From Pseudaestuariivita rosea (GTDB lineage: Bacteria; Pseudomonadota; Alphaproteobacteria; Rhodobacterales; Rhodobacteraceae), in NCBI RefSeq assembly GCF_017592335.1, contig NZ_JACNMP010000009.1, forward strand, positions 62,001 through 126,000: DNA of 64,000 nt, in the 5' to 3' direction. Shown piece by piece: positions 1 to 8,056 of this stretch (positions are counted from its first letter, which is position 1; the number at the start of each line of letters is the position of its first letter). The position numbers and the translations under genes were made by a program. The notes beneath the pieces were generated by a model. It was given only the letters and a program-made list of their open reading frames with translations, had not been told where the DNA came from and ran no database searches.

Positions 1-158
1 TTTGTACGGACAACGCAGCGATGATTGCCTACGCTGGGGCCGAACTGTTTCAGCTTGGCCATTCTGACGATCTGACCTTGTCGGCCCGGCCGCGCTGGCC
101 GCTTGATCAAAGCAGCGCGCCGATGCTGGGGTTCGGAAAGAAAGGTGCCAAGGCATGA
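1..158 (+). CDS. tsaD: tRNA threonylcarbamoyladenosine biosynthesis protein TsaD, C-terminal end (5' truncated by window)
   Basis: The frame from base 3 is open and ends in TGA at 156-158. It encodes about 51 residues that match the C-terminus of TsaD (Gcp/YgjD): a [10 protein letters not shown] motif followed by a tail with RPRWPLD. TsaD, with TsaB and TsaE, transfers the threonylcarbamoyl group to A37 of ANN-decoding tRNAs in the cytoplasm. The stop overlaps the gpsA start (ATGA), so the two are translationally coupled. The metal-binding and ATP-binding parts lie outside the window. Identity rests on this short conserved tail plus the common tsaD-gpsA order in Rhodobacteraceae. Confidence 0.85.
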   Translation, partial: CTDNAAMIAYAGAELFQLGHSDDLTLSARPRWPLDQSSAPMLGFGKKGAKA

Positions 159-1111
159 ATGTCGGCGTAGCAGGTGCCGGGGCCTTCGGTACGGCGCTGG
201 CCATCAGTCTGTCTGCGCGTGGGCCTGTCACGCTTTGGGCACGTGATCCGGGTGCTGCCCAATCGATGCTTGAAAACAGGGAAAACAAACGCCGGCTGCC
301 CGGCGTCAAGCTGCCAGATAGCGTTCATATCACCGGCGACCCCGAACGGCTTGGTCAATGCGACACCATCCTGGTGTCAGTCCCCACACAAAAGCTGCAG
401 GATTTTGTTCAAAGCCATCAAGCTGTTCTGAAGGATCGGCAGCTGATTTCGTGCTGCAAGGGGGTCGACCTGCAAACCGGACGCGGCCCGGCGTCCATTC
501 TGGCTGAATTGTGCCAAACACCGGCAGTCCTGACAGGCCCCAGCTTTGCCACCGATATCGCGACCGGACTGCCGACAGCGCTGACGCTAGCCTGTGCAGA
601 CGCCAGCGTCGCGCAAGCACTGCAAAAGGGTCTATCGACAGACACACTTCGGCTTTACGTTACCGATGATGTAACCGGCGCCGAATTGGGCGGGGCATTG
701 AAGAATGTGATCGCCATCGCCTGTGGCGCCACCATGGGCGCAGGTTTTGGCGAAAGCGCACGGGCCGCGATCATGACCCGCGGCTTTGCCGAACTGCGTC
801 GCTTTGCACTGGCTTTGGATGCGAGATCTGACACATTAACCGGGCTGTCGGGCTTTGGGGATCTGGTGCTGACCTGTACCTCGGACAAATCGCGCAACTA
901 TCGCTTTGGCCAAGCCCTTGCCCGTCAGACATCCTGGACCAGCGATGAAACCGTCGAGGGTGCAGCGACTGCCCAGGCCGTCGCAAAAATTGCAAAAGAT
1001 AAAAACATCGATATGCCCATCACGCAAACAGTGGCGGCAATGATCAGGAACGATCTGACCGTCCAGGATGCGATGCTTGCCCTACTGAACCGCCCCTTAA
1101 AAAAGGAATAA
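155..1111 (+). CDS. gpsA: NAD(P)-dependent glycerol-3-phosphate dehydrogenase
   Basis: Cytoplasmic enzyme that reduces dihydroxyacetone phosphate to sn-glycerol 3-phosphate, the backbone of phospholipids. The 318-residue protein is of normal family length. It has an N-terminal Rossmann motif GAGAFGTA (residues 7-14), a TGPSFA segment near residue 127, and the conserved [12 protein letters not shown] block near residues 179-190 that carries the catalytic lysine. [12 protein letters not shown] segment lies further on, in the C-terminal helical domain. The ATG overlaps the tsaD stop by four bases, and the YciI-like gene follows after 3 bp, so this is one operon. Confidence 0.96.
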   Translation: MNVGVAGAGAFGTALAISLSARGPVTLWARDPGAAQSMLENRENKRRLPGVKLPDSVHITGDPERLGQCDTILVSVPTQKLQDFVQSHQAVLKDRQLISCCKGVDLQTGRGPASILAELCQTPAVLTGPSFATDIATGLPTALTLACADASVAQALQKGLSTDTLRLYVTDDVTGAELGGALKNVIAIACGATMGAGFGESARAAIMTRGFAELRRFALALDARSDTLTGLSGFGDLVLTCTSDKSRNYRFGQALARQTSWTSDETVEGAATAQAVAKIAKDKNIDMPITQTVAAMIRNDLTVQDAMLALLNRPLKKE

Positions 1112-1114
1112 GAA

Positions 1115-1387
1115 ATGGCCTACGCCCTGATCGCCCTTGATAAACCAAATGCTCTGGACCTTAGGATGCAAACACGAACCGCCCATCTTGACTATGTCGC
1201 TGAGACGGGGATTGTTCAGCAGGGCGGACCCTTCATTGATGAGGCCGGGGATATGTGCGGATCGATGATTGTTCTGGATGTCGATACCCTGGCCGAGGCA
1301 CGGGAATGGGCCGATAATGATCCCTATGCCAAAGCAGGGCTGTTTGCTTCGGTACAACTGTTTCGGTGGAAGAAAGTGATCGACTGA
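1115..1387 (+). CDS. YciI-like family protein
   Basis: A 90-residue cytoplasmic protein of the YciI/YCII domain family, a small ferredoxin-like alpha/beta fold. The family's conserved His is present in the RTAHLDYV segment (about residue 24), followed by GGPF. Biochemical roles are uncertain across the family; some members have dehalogenase-like or muconolactone-isomerase-like folds. It starts 3 bp after gpsA and its TGA overlaps the next gene's ATG (TGATG), so it belongs to the tsaD-gpsA operon. I infer no specific reaction. Confidence 0.88.
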   Translation: MAYALIALDKPNALDLRMQTRTAHLDYVAETGIVQQGGPFIDEAGDMCGSMIVLDVDTLAEAREWADNDPYAKAGLFASVQLFRWKKVID

Positions 1388-1800
1388 TGGCGTACTGGCT
1401 TTTCAAATCTGAACCTGATGTCTGGTCGTGGGACGATCAGGTCGCCAAGGGCGACGCGGGCGAAGAATGGGATGGCGTGCGCAACTACCAGGCGCGGAAT
1501 TTCATGCGTGAGATAAAGATCGGCGACCGCGGTTTTTTCTATCATTCTCAATCGGATAAAGCGATTGTGGGCATTGTGGAAGTCATCGCCGAGGCACATC
1601 CAGACAGCACAACCGATGACGACCGATGGGAATGTGTTGATATCAAAGCCATCGAACCGCTTCCCAAACCTGTGACACTGGCCATGTGCAAAGATGACAG
1701 CCGGCTGTCTGATATGGCCCTCGTCAAACAGGCCCGCCTGTCGGTGCAGCCAGTGACCGAGGATGAATGGCGGATCGTTTGTGAGTTGGGCGGGCTTTAA
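1387..1800 (+). CDS. EVE domain-containing protein
   Basis: A 137-residue protein consisting of one EVE domain, a PUA/YTH-like fold that binds modified bases in nucleic acids. The start YWLFKSEPDVWSWDDQ and the RNYQARNFMR and GDRGFFYHS segments are typical of the thymocyte-nuclear-protein-1-like bacterial branch. I chose the ATG at 1387, which overlaps the upstream stop and starts directly at the conserved YWLFKSEP, rather than an in-frame GTG-type start seven codons upstream. It is the last gene of the tsaD operon and is followed by a hairpin. The ligand in bacteria is not established. Confidence 0.93.
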   Translation: MAYWLFKSEPDVWSWDDQVAKGDAGEEWDGVRNYQARNFMREIKIGDRGFFYHSQSDKAIVGIVEVIAEAHPDSTTDDDRWECVDIKAIEPLPKPVTLAMCKDDSRLSDMALVKQARLSVQPVTEDEWRIVCELGGL

Positions 1801-1833
1801 AGCATGTAAGCTTTGAGCGGGTCCAGAAAACAA

Positions 1834-1860
1834 AAAGGCGCACCTTGGTGATGCGCCTTT
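1834..1860. terminator. bidirectional hairpin terminator between EVE gene and quinoprotein gene
   Basis: A 9-bp perfect stem, AAAGGCGCA (1834-1842) with TGCGCCTTT (1852-1860), encloses a 9-base loop. A-rich and T-rich arms let it work on both strands. It sits between the stop of the EVE-domain gene (1800) and the stop of the convergent dehydrogenase gene (1880). Confidence 0.8.
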
Positions 1861-1879
1861 CCAGCGATATAACGAAGGA

Positions 1880-3646
1880 TCAGTTCGCGTCTGCCATCTG
1901 CCGCGGCAGCTTGAAAGTCCACAGCATACCGCCCTGGTTCAGATAGTTGACCTTGCTGGCCACCTCACCGCCCCAGAGCGGAACGGCCCCGCCCCAGCCT
2001 GAAATCACGCTGACGTATTGTTCGCCATCCTGTTCCCAGGTCACCGGCTGACCTACGATGCCGGACCCGGTCTGGAAGCTCCAAAGCTCTTCCCCGGTTT
2101 CGTCATCAAAGGCAATAAAGCGGCCTTCGGGTGTGCCGGTGAACACCAGACCACCCGCTGTTGTCATAACGCCAGCCCAAAGGGGTGCTTCATTCTTGTA
2201 TTCCCACTTGATTTCGCCAGTGTCGGGATCAATCGCCTTTAGACTTCCGATATGGTCTTCGTAGTTGGGCTTGATCGTAAAGCCAGACCCAAGATAGGCC
2301 GCACCTTGTTTATAGGTGATCGGCTCGTTCCAGATATCCATGCCCCATTCGTTGGACGGCACATAGAAGTTGCCCGTGCGCTGTGAAAACGCCATGGGCA
2401 TCCAGTTCTTGCCACCCAGGAAGCCCGGCGAAGAAAACACAACCTGCCCCTTGTTGCCATCGGCAGATTCAGCCGGATCACCAGGGCGGTTTTCTTCGAC
2501 AAAGACCGGTCGGCCATTTTCATCAATGCCACTGGCCCACGTGATGTCTTTCACAAAAGGCACCGCGCTGACAAAGGCCCCATCTTCACGGTTCAGCACA
2601 TAGAAATAGCCGTTCCGGTCTGCAGTGGCATAGCGCATATTGCCATCGCGGTCGGTATAGGACACCACTTCGTTGGTGCCGTCATAATCCCAACCTTCAC
2701 GCGGGGTGGTCTGGAAATGCCACTTGATTTCACCGGTGGCCGGATCAATGCCCAAACGGCTGGCCGCATAAAGGTTGTCGCCTGAATTATCGTCCAACGG
2801 TTGCCCCGCATTGCGCAACCAACTGTTCCAGGGCGCGGGGTTGCCCGTGCCGAACACCAGCGTATCTGTATCGGCGTCGTAAGATCCGCCCAGCCACGTT
2901 GCACCGCCACCGGTTTTCCACATATCGCCCGGCCAGGTCGCGTTCAGTTCACCGGTCATGGTGCTTTCTTCACCGTTCAGCGTGCCCATATGCCCTTCGA
3001 TCACGGGACGGGTCCAGACCAGATCGCCAGTTTCGGCATCGCGCGCCTGCACTTCGCCCACAATCCCGAATTCACCACCGGAATTACCTGTGATCACCAA
3101 CCCGTTGACGATCAGCGGAGCTGCTGTATAGCTGTAGCCCGCCTTGTAATCTGCAATCTTCTTGCGCCAGACCACATCGCCGGTGTCCTTGTTCAAGGCC
3201 ACAATCCGCGCGTCGAGGGTGCCGAAGTAGATATTGTTGCCATAAATCGCGGCACCCCGGTTGACGACATCGCAGCAGGGCAGAATACCTTCGGGCAGAC
3301 GTGCATCATACTGCCAGATTTCGCGACCGGTTTCGATATCGATGGCATAGACACGGGAATACGACCCGGTGATATACATCACGCCATCGTGGACGATCGG
3401 CTGCGTTTCCTGGCCGCGCTGCTTTTCGCCGCCAAGCGAAAAGGCCCAGGCGGGCACCAAATTCTGGACGTTATCTTTGTTCAACGTATCTAGCGGCGAA
3501 TAGCGCTGCAGATGTCGCCCCATCCCGTTTGTCAGCACATCGCCAACAGTCGCTTGATCATTTGCAAGATCGGCTTCAGTGACCTCGGCCTGCGCGACAC
3601 CTGTCGCCAAAAGCCCAACGGTTACAGCCAAGACAAACCTGTTCAT
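1880..3646 (-). CDS. PQQ-dependent alcohol dehydrogenase, lanthanide-type (ExaF/PedH-like)
   Basis: Periplasmic quinoprotein oxidising primary alcohols (and often aldehydes), passing electrons to a c-type cytochrome. The 588-residue protein has a signal peptide cut after VAQA (residue 20), an eight-bladed propeller with repeated tryptophan-docking segments, and the vicinal disulfide pair Cys124-Cys125 that packs on PQQ. Metal ligands can be read as Glu192 (GGEFG), Asn269 (GTGNP) and catalytic Asp320 in the WDYD motif. The additional Asp322, two residues after the catalytic Asp, is the known signature of lanthanide-dependent enzymes (XoxF, ExaF, PedH); calcium enzymes have Ala, Ser or Thr there. 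The N-terminal [14 protein letters not shown] segment is more ExaF/PedH-like than XoxF-like, suggesting ethanol or broader substrates. It is transcribed away from the NitT/TauT-type binding-protein gene. Substrate is inferred. Confidence 0.93.
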   Translation of the reverse strand: MNRFVLAVTVGLLATGVAQAEVTEADLANDQATVGDVLTNGMGRHLQRYSPLDTLNKDNVQNLVPAWAFSLGGEKQRGQETQPIVHDGVMYITGSYSRVYAIDIETGREIWQYDARLPEGILPCCDVVNRGAAIYGNNIYFGTLDARIVALNKDTGDVVWRKKIADYKAGYSYTAAPLIVNGLVITGNSGGEFGIVGEVQARDAETGDLVWTRPVIEGHMGTLNGEESTMTGELNATWPGDMWKTGGGATWLGGSYDADTDTLVFGTGNPAPWNSWLRNAGQPLDDNSGDNLYAASRLGIDPATGEIKWHFQTTPREGWDYDGTNEVVSYTDRDGNMRYATADRNGYFYVLNREDGAFVSAVPFVKDITWASGIDENGRPVFVEENRPGDPAESADGNKGQVVFSSPGFLGGKNWMPMAFSQRTGNFYVPSNEWGMDIWNEPITYKQGAAYLGSGFTIKPNYEDHIGSLKAIDPDTGEIKWEYKNEAPLWAGVMTTAGGLVFTGTPEGRFIAFDDETGEELWSFQTGSGIVGQPVTWEQDGEQYVSVISGWGGAVPLWGGEVASKVNYLNQGGMLWTFKLPRQMADAN

Positions 3647-3770
3647 CGGTTTCCTCCCCTTCTAATTTGCAAGGCTGGGCCGGGACAACCGACAGCAATC
3701 AGCCCGTTTTCAGTATTCGCGGAATGCCCGGATGCCGGTATTGAACAATGGTCGTACGACCTAAAAACGC

Positions 3771-3798
3771 TTGACAGCGCGCCCACTGTGCTTTGGTC
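3771..3798. promoter_or_regulatory. possible promoter/regulatory segment in divergent quinoprotein-importer intergenic region
   Basis: The gap between the dehydrogenase start (3646) and the importer start (3854) contains a consensus-like -35 TTGACA at 3771-3776 on the plus strand. About 15 bases downstream is the 8-mer CTTTGGTC (3791-3798). The same 8-mer forms part of the left arm of the strong inverted repeat at 10242-10269. No good -10 is visible at the right spacing, so the promoter call is weak. The shared 8-mer is the more interesting feature. Confidence 0.3.
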
Positions 3799-3853
3799 GC
3801 GGTTCACCTGCGGCGGCGACTTGTTAACATCCCCCAACACTGGGAGGCGTGCC

Positions 3854-4828
3854 ATGTCATTCATGAAATCAATCGCCGCGGCGTTGGCTGCGGCCCTACT
3901 GACAACAGCATTGGCCTGGGCCGAAACACCGACCCTGCGGGCCTCGGTTCTGAAGTTCGGGACCGTGAACTGGGAATTGGATGTGATCAAGCACAACGGT
4001 CTGGACACCGCGAATGGTTTTACGCTTGAGGTTCAGGGCGTAGCCAGCGGATCAGCTGCAAAAGTGGCGTTTCAGGGGGGCGAGGCGGATGTGATTGTCA
4101 GCGACTGGTTGTGGGTCGCCCGTCAAAGGGCGGCGGGGAAAGACTATGTTTTCATACCTTATTCCAAATCCGTGGGCGGTGTCATGGTGCCTGCGGACAG
4201 TCAGGCGCAGTCACTGGCTGACCTAAGGGGTGGCAAGATCGGCATTGCGGGTGGGCCATTGGACAAAAGCTGGCTGATCCTTCAGGCATATGCGGAACAG
4301 GTTCATGGCATGGACCTGAAGGCTGAGACCCAACAGGTATATGGCGCGCCCCCGTTGATCTTCAAAACCGCCCTGGGGGGTGAGCTGCAGGGCGCAATCA
4401 ACTACTGGCACTTCGCGGCCAAGATGGAAGCCGCTGGTATGCGCAAGTTGATCGACGTTGATACCGCCGCAACTGCATTAGGGCTTGATCCCAATACACC
4501 GTTGCTGGGCTATGTCGTCAAAGGCGAGCTGCTGCGTGAAAACCCAGACTTGGTGAACGGTCTGGCCGCTGCATCCCGTGCCGCGAAAGACATCTTGGCA
4601 ACAAATGATGCAGAGTGGGACAGACTACGCCCCAGAATGAATGCCGATACTGATGCGCAGTTCGCAGCGCTCAAGGCAGGTTTTCGCGCAGGTATCCCAG
4701 ACGCGGCCCCCGTTGATGAAACCGCGGCTGCCAAGATGCTGGAACTTATGGTATCATTGGGTGGAGAAGAGCTGCTGGGTCAGGCCAAGACCCTGCCAGA
4801 CGGGGTGTTTTTACAAAGCGGAAGCTGA
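3854..4828 (+). CDS. NitT/TauT-type ABC transporter substrate-binding protein
   Basis: Periplasmic binding protein of 324 residues in the NMT1/SsuA-like class. A signal peptide ends near LAWA (about residue 23), followed by a two-lobed domain with RASVLKFGTVNWELDVIKHNGL at the start of the mature protein. The ATG at 3854 is preceded by GGGAGG at 3842-3847; an in-frame ATG three codons later is possible. The ORF is open further upstream, but that extension lacks a signal peptide and would span the promoter region. Its stop overlaps the ATPase start. The matching permease is not adjacent; the only NitT/TauT-type permease in the window is at 14979-15749, at the other end of the quinoprotein locus. 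The ligand cannot be read from sequence. Confidence 0.85.
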   Translation: MSFMKSIAAALAAALLTTALAWAETPTLRASVLKFGTVNWELDVIKHNGLDTANGFTLEVQGVASGSAAKVAFQGGEADVIVSDWLWVARQRAAGKDYVFIPYSKSVGGVMVPADSQAQSLADLRGGKIGIAGGPLDKSWLILQAYAEQVHGMDLKAETQQVYGAPPLIFKTALGGELQGAINYWHFAAKMEAAGMRKLIDVDTAATALGLDPNTPLLGYVVKGELLRENPDLVNGLAAASRAAKDILATNDAEWDRLRPRMNADTDAQFAALKAGFRAGIPDAAPVDETAAAKMLELMVSLGGEELLGQAKTLPDGVFLQSGS

Positions 4829-5520
4829 TGCATCTAAAATTGGTTGATACTGGAACATCCGGACCGCTGCTGTCGGTGCAGCTGTCAGGCTGGTCTGCAG
4901 CCGAGCGGCGGGTTCTGGGGTCAATCGATCTGATAGTACAACCTGGTGAAACACTGGCACTGGTGGGTCCATCAGGTGTTGGCAAAACAACGCTGTTGCG
5001 GATCATCGCGGGGCTGGAGGTGGACTATCAGGGCCATCTGTCCGCCCCTGACAAGATCGCGATGGTGTTTCAGGAACCTACGCTTTTGCCTTGGCGCACG
5101 CTTGCCCAAAACATCACAATCACAACCGGCCTGTCCGATCATCAGACCAGCCATTTACTAGCCGAGGTCGGGCTTGGCGGTCGTGACACTGAATTCCCCA
5201 ATCAGCTTTCACTGGGGGAACAGCGCCGCCTGGCACTCGCGCGTGCCTTTGCGGTCAAGCCGGATCTTTTGCTTTTGGATGAACCCTTTGTCTCGCTGGA
5301 CCCGCCGCTGGTGAAAGAAATGATGCGCCTGTTCGCCGTTTTGCGGGCAAAGTATTCCGTCACAACGATCTTTGTCACCCATGTCGAAGACGAAGCCAAA
5401 AAACTGGCCAGCCGCATCGTCGAACTGCGCGGGAGTCCAGCCCAGATTGTCTCGGACCGTCAGAATAAGGGCGCGTACTTCCAGTTGTCGGCGTCTGGCG
5501 TGACCTCATCCAGATCATAA
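4828..5520 (+). CDS. NitT/TauT-type ABC transporter ATP-binding protein
   Basis: Cytoplasmic ATPase subunit of 230 residues, close to the SsuB/TauB class. Walker A is GPSGVGKTT, the Q-loop is VFQEPTLLPW, the signature is LSLGEQRR (an LSxGE variant of LSGGQ), Walker B is LLLLDEP, and the H-loop His is in FVTHVEDEA. The ATG overlaps the upstream stop (TGATG), so it is coupled to the binding-protein gene. Its 3' end overlaps the convergent Sel1-like gene by 61 bp. It presumably pairs with the distant permease at 14979-15749, which is an inference from family match. Confidence 0.9.
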   Translation: MHLKLVDTGTSGPLLSVQLSGWSAAERRVLGSIDLIVQPGETLALVGPSGVGKTTLLRIIAGLEVDYQGHLSAPDKIAMVFQEPTLLPWRTLAQNITITTGLSDHQTSHLLAEVGLGGRDTEFPNQLSLGEQRRLALARAFAVKPDLLLLDEPFVSLDPPLVKEMMRLFAVLRAKYSVTTIFVTHVEDEAKKLASRIVELRGSPAQIVSDRQNKGAYFQLSASGVTSSRS

Positions 5521-6005
5521 TCAGCGCCCTGCAGACGTTTGGCAATCGCCAGGCCATCGGCTGCCGCCTGATCCACATATTGCTGACCTAGTTCTGTGTC
5601 TTGCGGCACGCCATGACCACGCATCAGATCCAAGCCATAGTTGAACTTGCCCACGGGATCACCAGCTTCGGCCGCGCGCCTGTCCCATTCAGCGCTGGCA
5701 CCCGGATCATAGTCACCACCAAGACCGTTGTTTTCCATCTGGCTCATCCAGGTCATCGCACCGGGATACCCGGCTTCGGCGCATTGCTGAAAAAACTTCC
5801 GCGCCAGATCATGATTGCCCGACTTGGTGACGTAATATCCCATTGAACAGGTCACCATATCAGTCATCCCCAACTCGATCTTGCGTTTCAACATGTTCAA
5901 CCCGGTGTCTTGCGGATTAAGAGTTCCTGCGTCGTCTTCGATTGTCTCAACATCAGCAAACGCAGGCCAAGTAAATGCGATAAGGACCAATATTATTACA
6001 CGCAT
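5460..6005 (-). CDS. exported Sel1-like repeat protein of the quinoprotein locus
   Basis: A 181-residue protein with a signal peptide cut after TWPAFA. Two to three Sel1/TPR-like helical repeats follow, seen as alternating A-E-A-G and Y-G motifs (AEAGYPGAMTWM, AEAGDPVGKFNYGLDLMRG, AAADGLAIA). Sel1 proteins usually act as periplasmic scaffolds. I chose the ATG at 6005, preceded by AAAGGAGA and leading straight into the signal peptide; a longer reading to 6107 has neither. Its last 61 bp overlap the 3' end of the convergent importer ATPase. The specific role in alcohol oxidation is unknown. Confidence 0.78.
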   Translation of the reverse strand: MRVIILVLIAFTWPAFADVETIEDDAGTLNPQDTGLNMLKRKIELGMTDMVTCSMGYYVTKSGNHDLARKFFQQCAEAGYPGAMTWMSQMENNGLGGDYDPGASAEWDRRAAEAGDPVGKFNYGLDLMRGHGVPQDTELGQQYVDQAAADGLAIAKRLQGADYDLDEVTPDADNWKYAPLF

Positions 6006-6116
6006 GGATGTCTCCTTTCGGTGCAGTCTAACAGAAGTTACATAATCTGACAGTCTGCCAATGGTCGTAAGAACCAGCCGCCTCGGGCGAGAGCATTTAA
6101 GGAACAATAAACCCGT

Positions 6117-6908
6117 TTAACCTTTTCGACGGATCAGACTACGCGCCGGATCATACCCCCACAGGGCGAGTGCCATGAAGAGCGCTGTTGCAAGCAGCGT
6201 CCAGATCAAAGCAGTCAGGTTGAACTGCCCATAAAGCGCAAAGCGGACCAGTTCAACAGCATGGGTAAACGGGTTCACCGAACAAATCTGATACAACAGA
6301 ACCGAGCTTTCCTGCATCTTCCAAAGCGGATAAAGCGCCGATGACAGGAAAAACATCGGAAAGATGACAAAGTTCATCACACCCGCGAAATTCTCCAACT
6401 GCTTGATAAAGCTGGACAGTGCCAGACCCAAAGCACCTAACATCAAACCCGCAATCAACAGCGCTGGAAAGACATAGATATAGCCAAGTGGGTCAAAGGT
6501 GATGTCAAACAGCCAGGCGATGAACAGGAAAGTATAAACCTGCAGGATCGAAATCATCGTGGCCCCAAGCAGTTTGCAGGTCAGCAGCCACCACCGGGGC
6601 AAGGGCGCCGTCAGCAAAAGCCGCATGGAACCCATTTCACGGTCATAAACCAAGCTGAGTGAGCTTTGCATGCCATTGAACAGCATGATCATGCCGCACA
6701 GACCGGGGACGATGTAAATCTCGTACGTGATATAGGTCTGATAGGGCGGTGTGATGGACAGCCCCAATGCCGCGCGAAAGCCGACTGCAAAGACCAGAAG
6801 CCACACCAGCGGACGGACAAGTGCCGCAACAAACCTTTCGCGTTGATGGATGAACCGCAGCGCTTCGCGTTTCACGATGGCGATTAGGGCGATTAGAAAA
6901 TGGCTCAT
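6117..6908 (-). CDS. ABC-2 type permease, PQQ-alcohol-dehydrogenase-associated (PedC-like)
   Basis: Inner-membrane permease of 263 residues with about six hydrophobic segments typical of the ABC-2 (DrrB/NodJ-like) fold. It contains YDREMGSMRLLLTAPLPRW, the cytoplasmic coupling region, and a periplasmic loop near the C-terminus with VNPFTHAVELVRFALYGQ. It overlaps the ATPase gene by 4 bp and is last in an operon of binding protein, propeller, small protein, ATPase and permease. That order matches the ABC set often found with PQQ alcohol dehydrogenases. The transported substrate is unknown; ABC-2 permeases generally export. Confidence 0.88.
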   Translation of the reverse strand: MSHFLIALIAIVKREALRFIHQRERFVAALVRPLVWLLVFAVGFRAALGLSITPPYQTYITYEIYIVPGLCGMIMLFNGMQSSLSLVYDREMGSMRLLLTAPLPRWWLLTCKLLGATMISILQVYTFLFIAWLFDITFDPLGYIYVFPALLIAGLMLGALGLALSSFIKQLENFAGVMNFVIFPMFFLSSALYPLWKMQESSVLLYQICSVNPFTHAVELVRFALYGQFNLTALIWTLLATALFMALALWGYDPARSLIRRKG

Positions 6909-7654
6909 GCAGGTTGGCCTGTCAGCTGCAGAAAACGGGTCTCAAGCGGGCTGCCTTGCGCGATTTCATCAGCCTGCCCATCGACCAGAACCCGGCCCCG
7001 ATGCAGGATCACAACCTGATCGGGCGATGTGATCTCATCCGTTAGATGCGTCGCCCAAAGCACTGTTATGCCATCCTGATCGGCCAGTTCATGGACATGA
7101 TCCGTGATGGCCCGACGTGTCGCCGCATCAAGTCCAACCGTTGGTTCGTCCAGTAACAGGATACCGGGGGCATGCAGCAATGCGCGTGCGATTTCAGTTC
7201 GGCGTTTGTGCCCGCCGTTCAGTGTACGCGCCTTTTCATCAGCACGATCGGACAATTGAAGACGGTCCAGAACAGCATCGATACGAACGGTACAATCGCG
7301 GCCCGATATTCCGTGCAGCGCTGCAAAATACCGCAAGTTCTGACGGATCGTCAGATCCAGGTCCAACGTCGTTTGCTGAAAGACCACCCCCATTTTGGCA
7401 AGGGCCGCACGGGGTGTCTTGGCCAGATCATCACCACCGATCAGAATCTGGCCTGTCGGGGTCGTAAATAGCCGCGTCAGCAGCGAAAACAGAGTCGACT
7501 TGCCAGCGCCGTTTGGTCCAAGCAGCGCGCAGAATGTGCCAGGCGCAACAAAGAAAGATACATCGTCCAGGGCCAGCTTACGTCCAAAGGAAAAGCTGAG
7601 GCTCTGAACCGAAAGACCGTTATTCAATTGTGATTTCAAGGCGTTGCGTTTCAC
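6905..7654 (-). CDS. ABC transporter ATP-binding protein, PQQ-alcohol-dehydrogenase-associated
   Basis: ATPase of 249 residues for the ABC-2 permease that follows. Walker A is GPNGAGKST, the Q-loop is VFQQTTLDLDLT, Walker B is ILLLDEPTVGLD and the H-loop is WATHLTDE. The signature reads LNGGHKRR rather than LSGGQ, a variation also seen in this PQQ-linked ABC subfamily. The start is a GTG at 7654 that overlaps the upstream gene by 35 bp; a TTG a few codons later is an alternative. The 4-bp overlap with the permease shows coupling. Confidence 0.88.
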   Translation of the reverse strand: MKRNALKSQLNNGLSVQSLSFSFGRKLALDDVSFFVAPGTFCALLGPNGAGKSTLFSLLTRLFTTPTGQILIGGDDLAKTPRAALAKMGVVFQQTTLDLDLTIRQNLRYFAALHGISGRDCTVRIDAVLDRLQLSDRADEKARTLNGGHKRRTEIARALLHAPGILLLDEPTVGLDAATRRAITDHVHELADQDGITVLWATHLTDEITSPDQVVILHRGRVLVDGQADEIAQGSPLETRFLQLTGQPA

Positions 7655-8054
7655 CGGTTGAGCCAGGTATCTTCATGTAATAGCGGCCGGGCTTGATGGC
7701 CAGAAAGCCGATCTCCATCTCGCCGGCTTCGTCAAATTCGATGGAATCCAGACCAAGCGGGCGGATTTCCAACCCTTCCACGACGATCTCATCTATCCAG
7801 ATCGCGCGAAAAAACTCAGGTCCAATCAAGGCCAATTCCTGGCTGCCGTCGCCTTGGATCTCGAATTCATAATATGTCCCGGATTTCAGGACCCAAGGGG
7901 CCGAGGTCAGCGGCATACCCGCACTCAGTTGAACCGGCTCAAGATCCTCTTTGTTTTTTGCCGACAAAATACCTGCCAATCCGAAGCCAGCATCATCTGC
8001 AAAGGCGGTAAACGGCAAAGCCAAAGCCAGCATAAGTGACAGAACGTATTTCAT
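7620..8054 (-). CDS. small exported beta-rich protein of the quinoprotein locus, function unknown
   Basis: A 144-residue protein with a clear signal peptide (cut after PFTAFA). The mature part of about 125 residues alternates hydrophobic and polar residues like a small beta-sandwich, possibly cupredoxin-like, but no full copper-ligand set is visible. Three consecutive ATGs occur at 8060, 8057 and 8054. The last is best spaced from the GGGGG Shine-Dalgarno run. It sits between the propeller gene and the ATPase gene and overlaps both reading frames' ends, so it is co-translated with the PQQ-associated ABC set. I do not recognise its function. Confidence 0.75.
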   Translation of the reverse strand: MKYVLSLMLALALPFTAFADDAGFGLAGILSAKNKEDLEPVQLSAGMPLTSAPWVLKSGTYYEFEIQGDGSQELALIGPEFFRAIWIDEIVVEGLEIRPLGLDSIEFDEAGEMEIGFLAIKPGRYYMKIPGSTGETQRLEITIE

Positions 8055-8056
8055 CA

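Noticed and set aside
2801-3493. 230-codon plus-strand ORF inside the quinoprotein gene
   Set aside because: Antisense shadow of the dehydrogenase; no ribosome site and no recognisable protein.
3512-3853. N-terminal extension of the NitT/TauT binding protein to 3512
   Set aside because: It would overlap the divergent dehydrogenase gene and hide the clear signal peptide at 3854; the GGGAGG site supports the later start.
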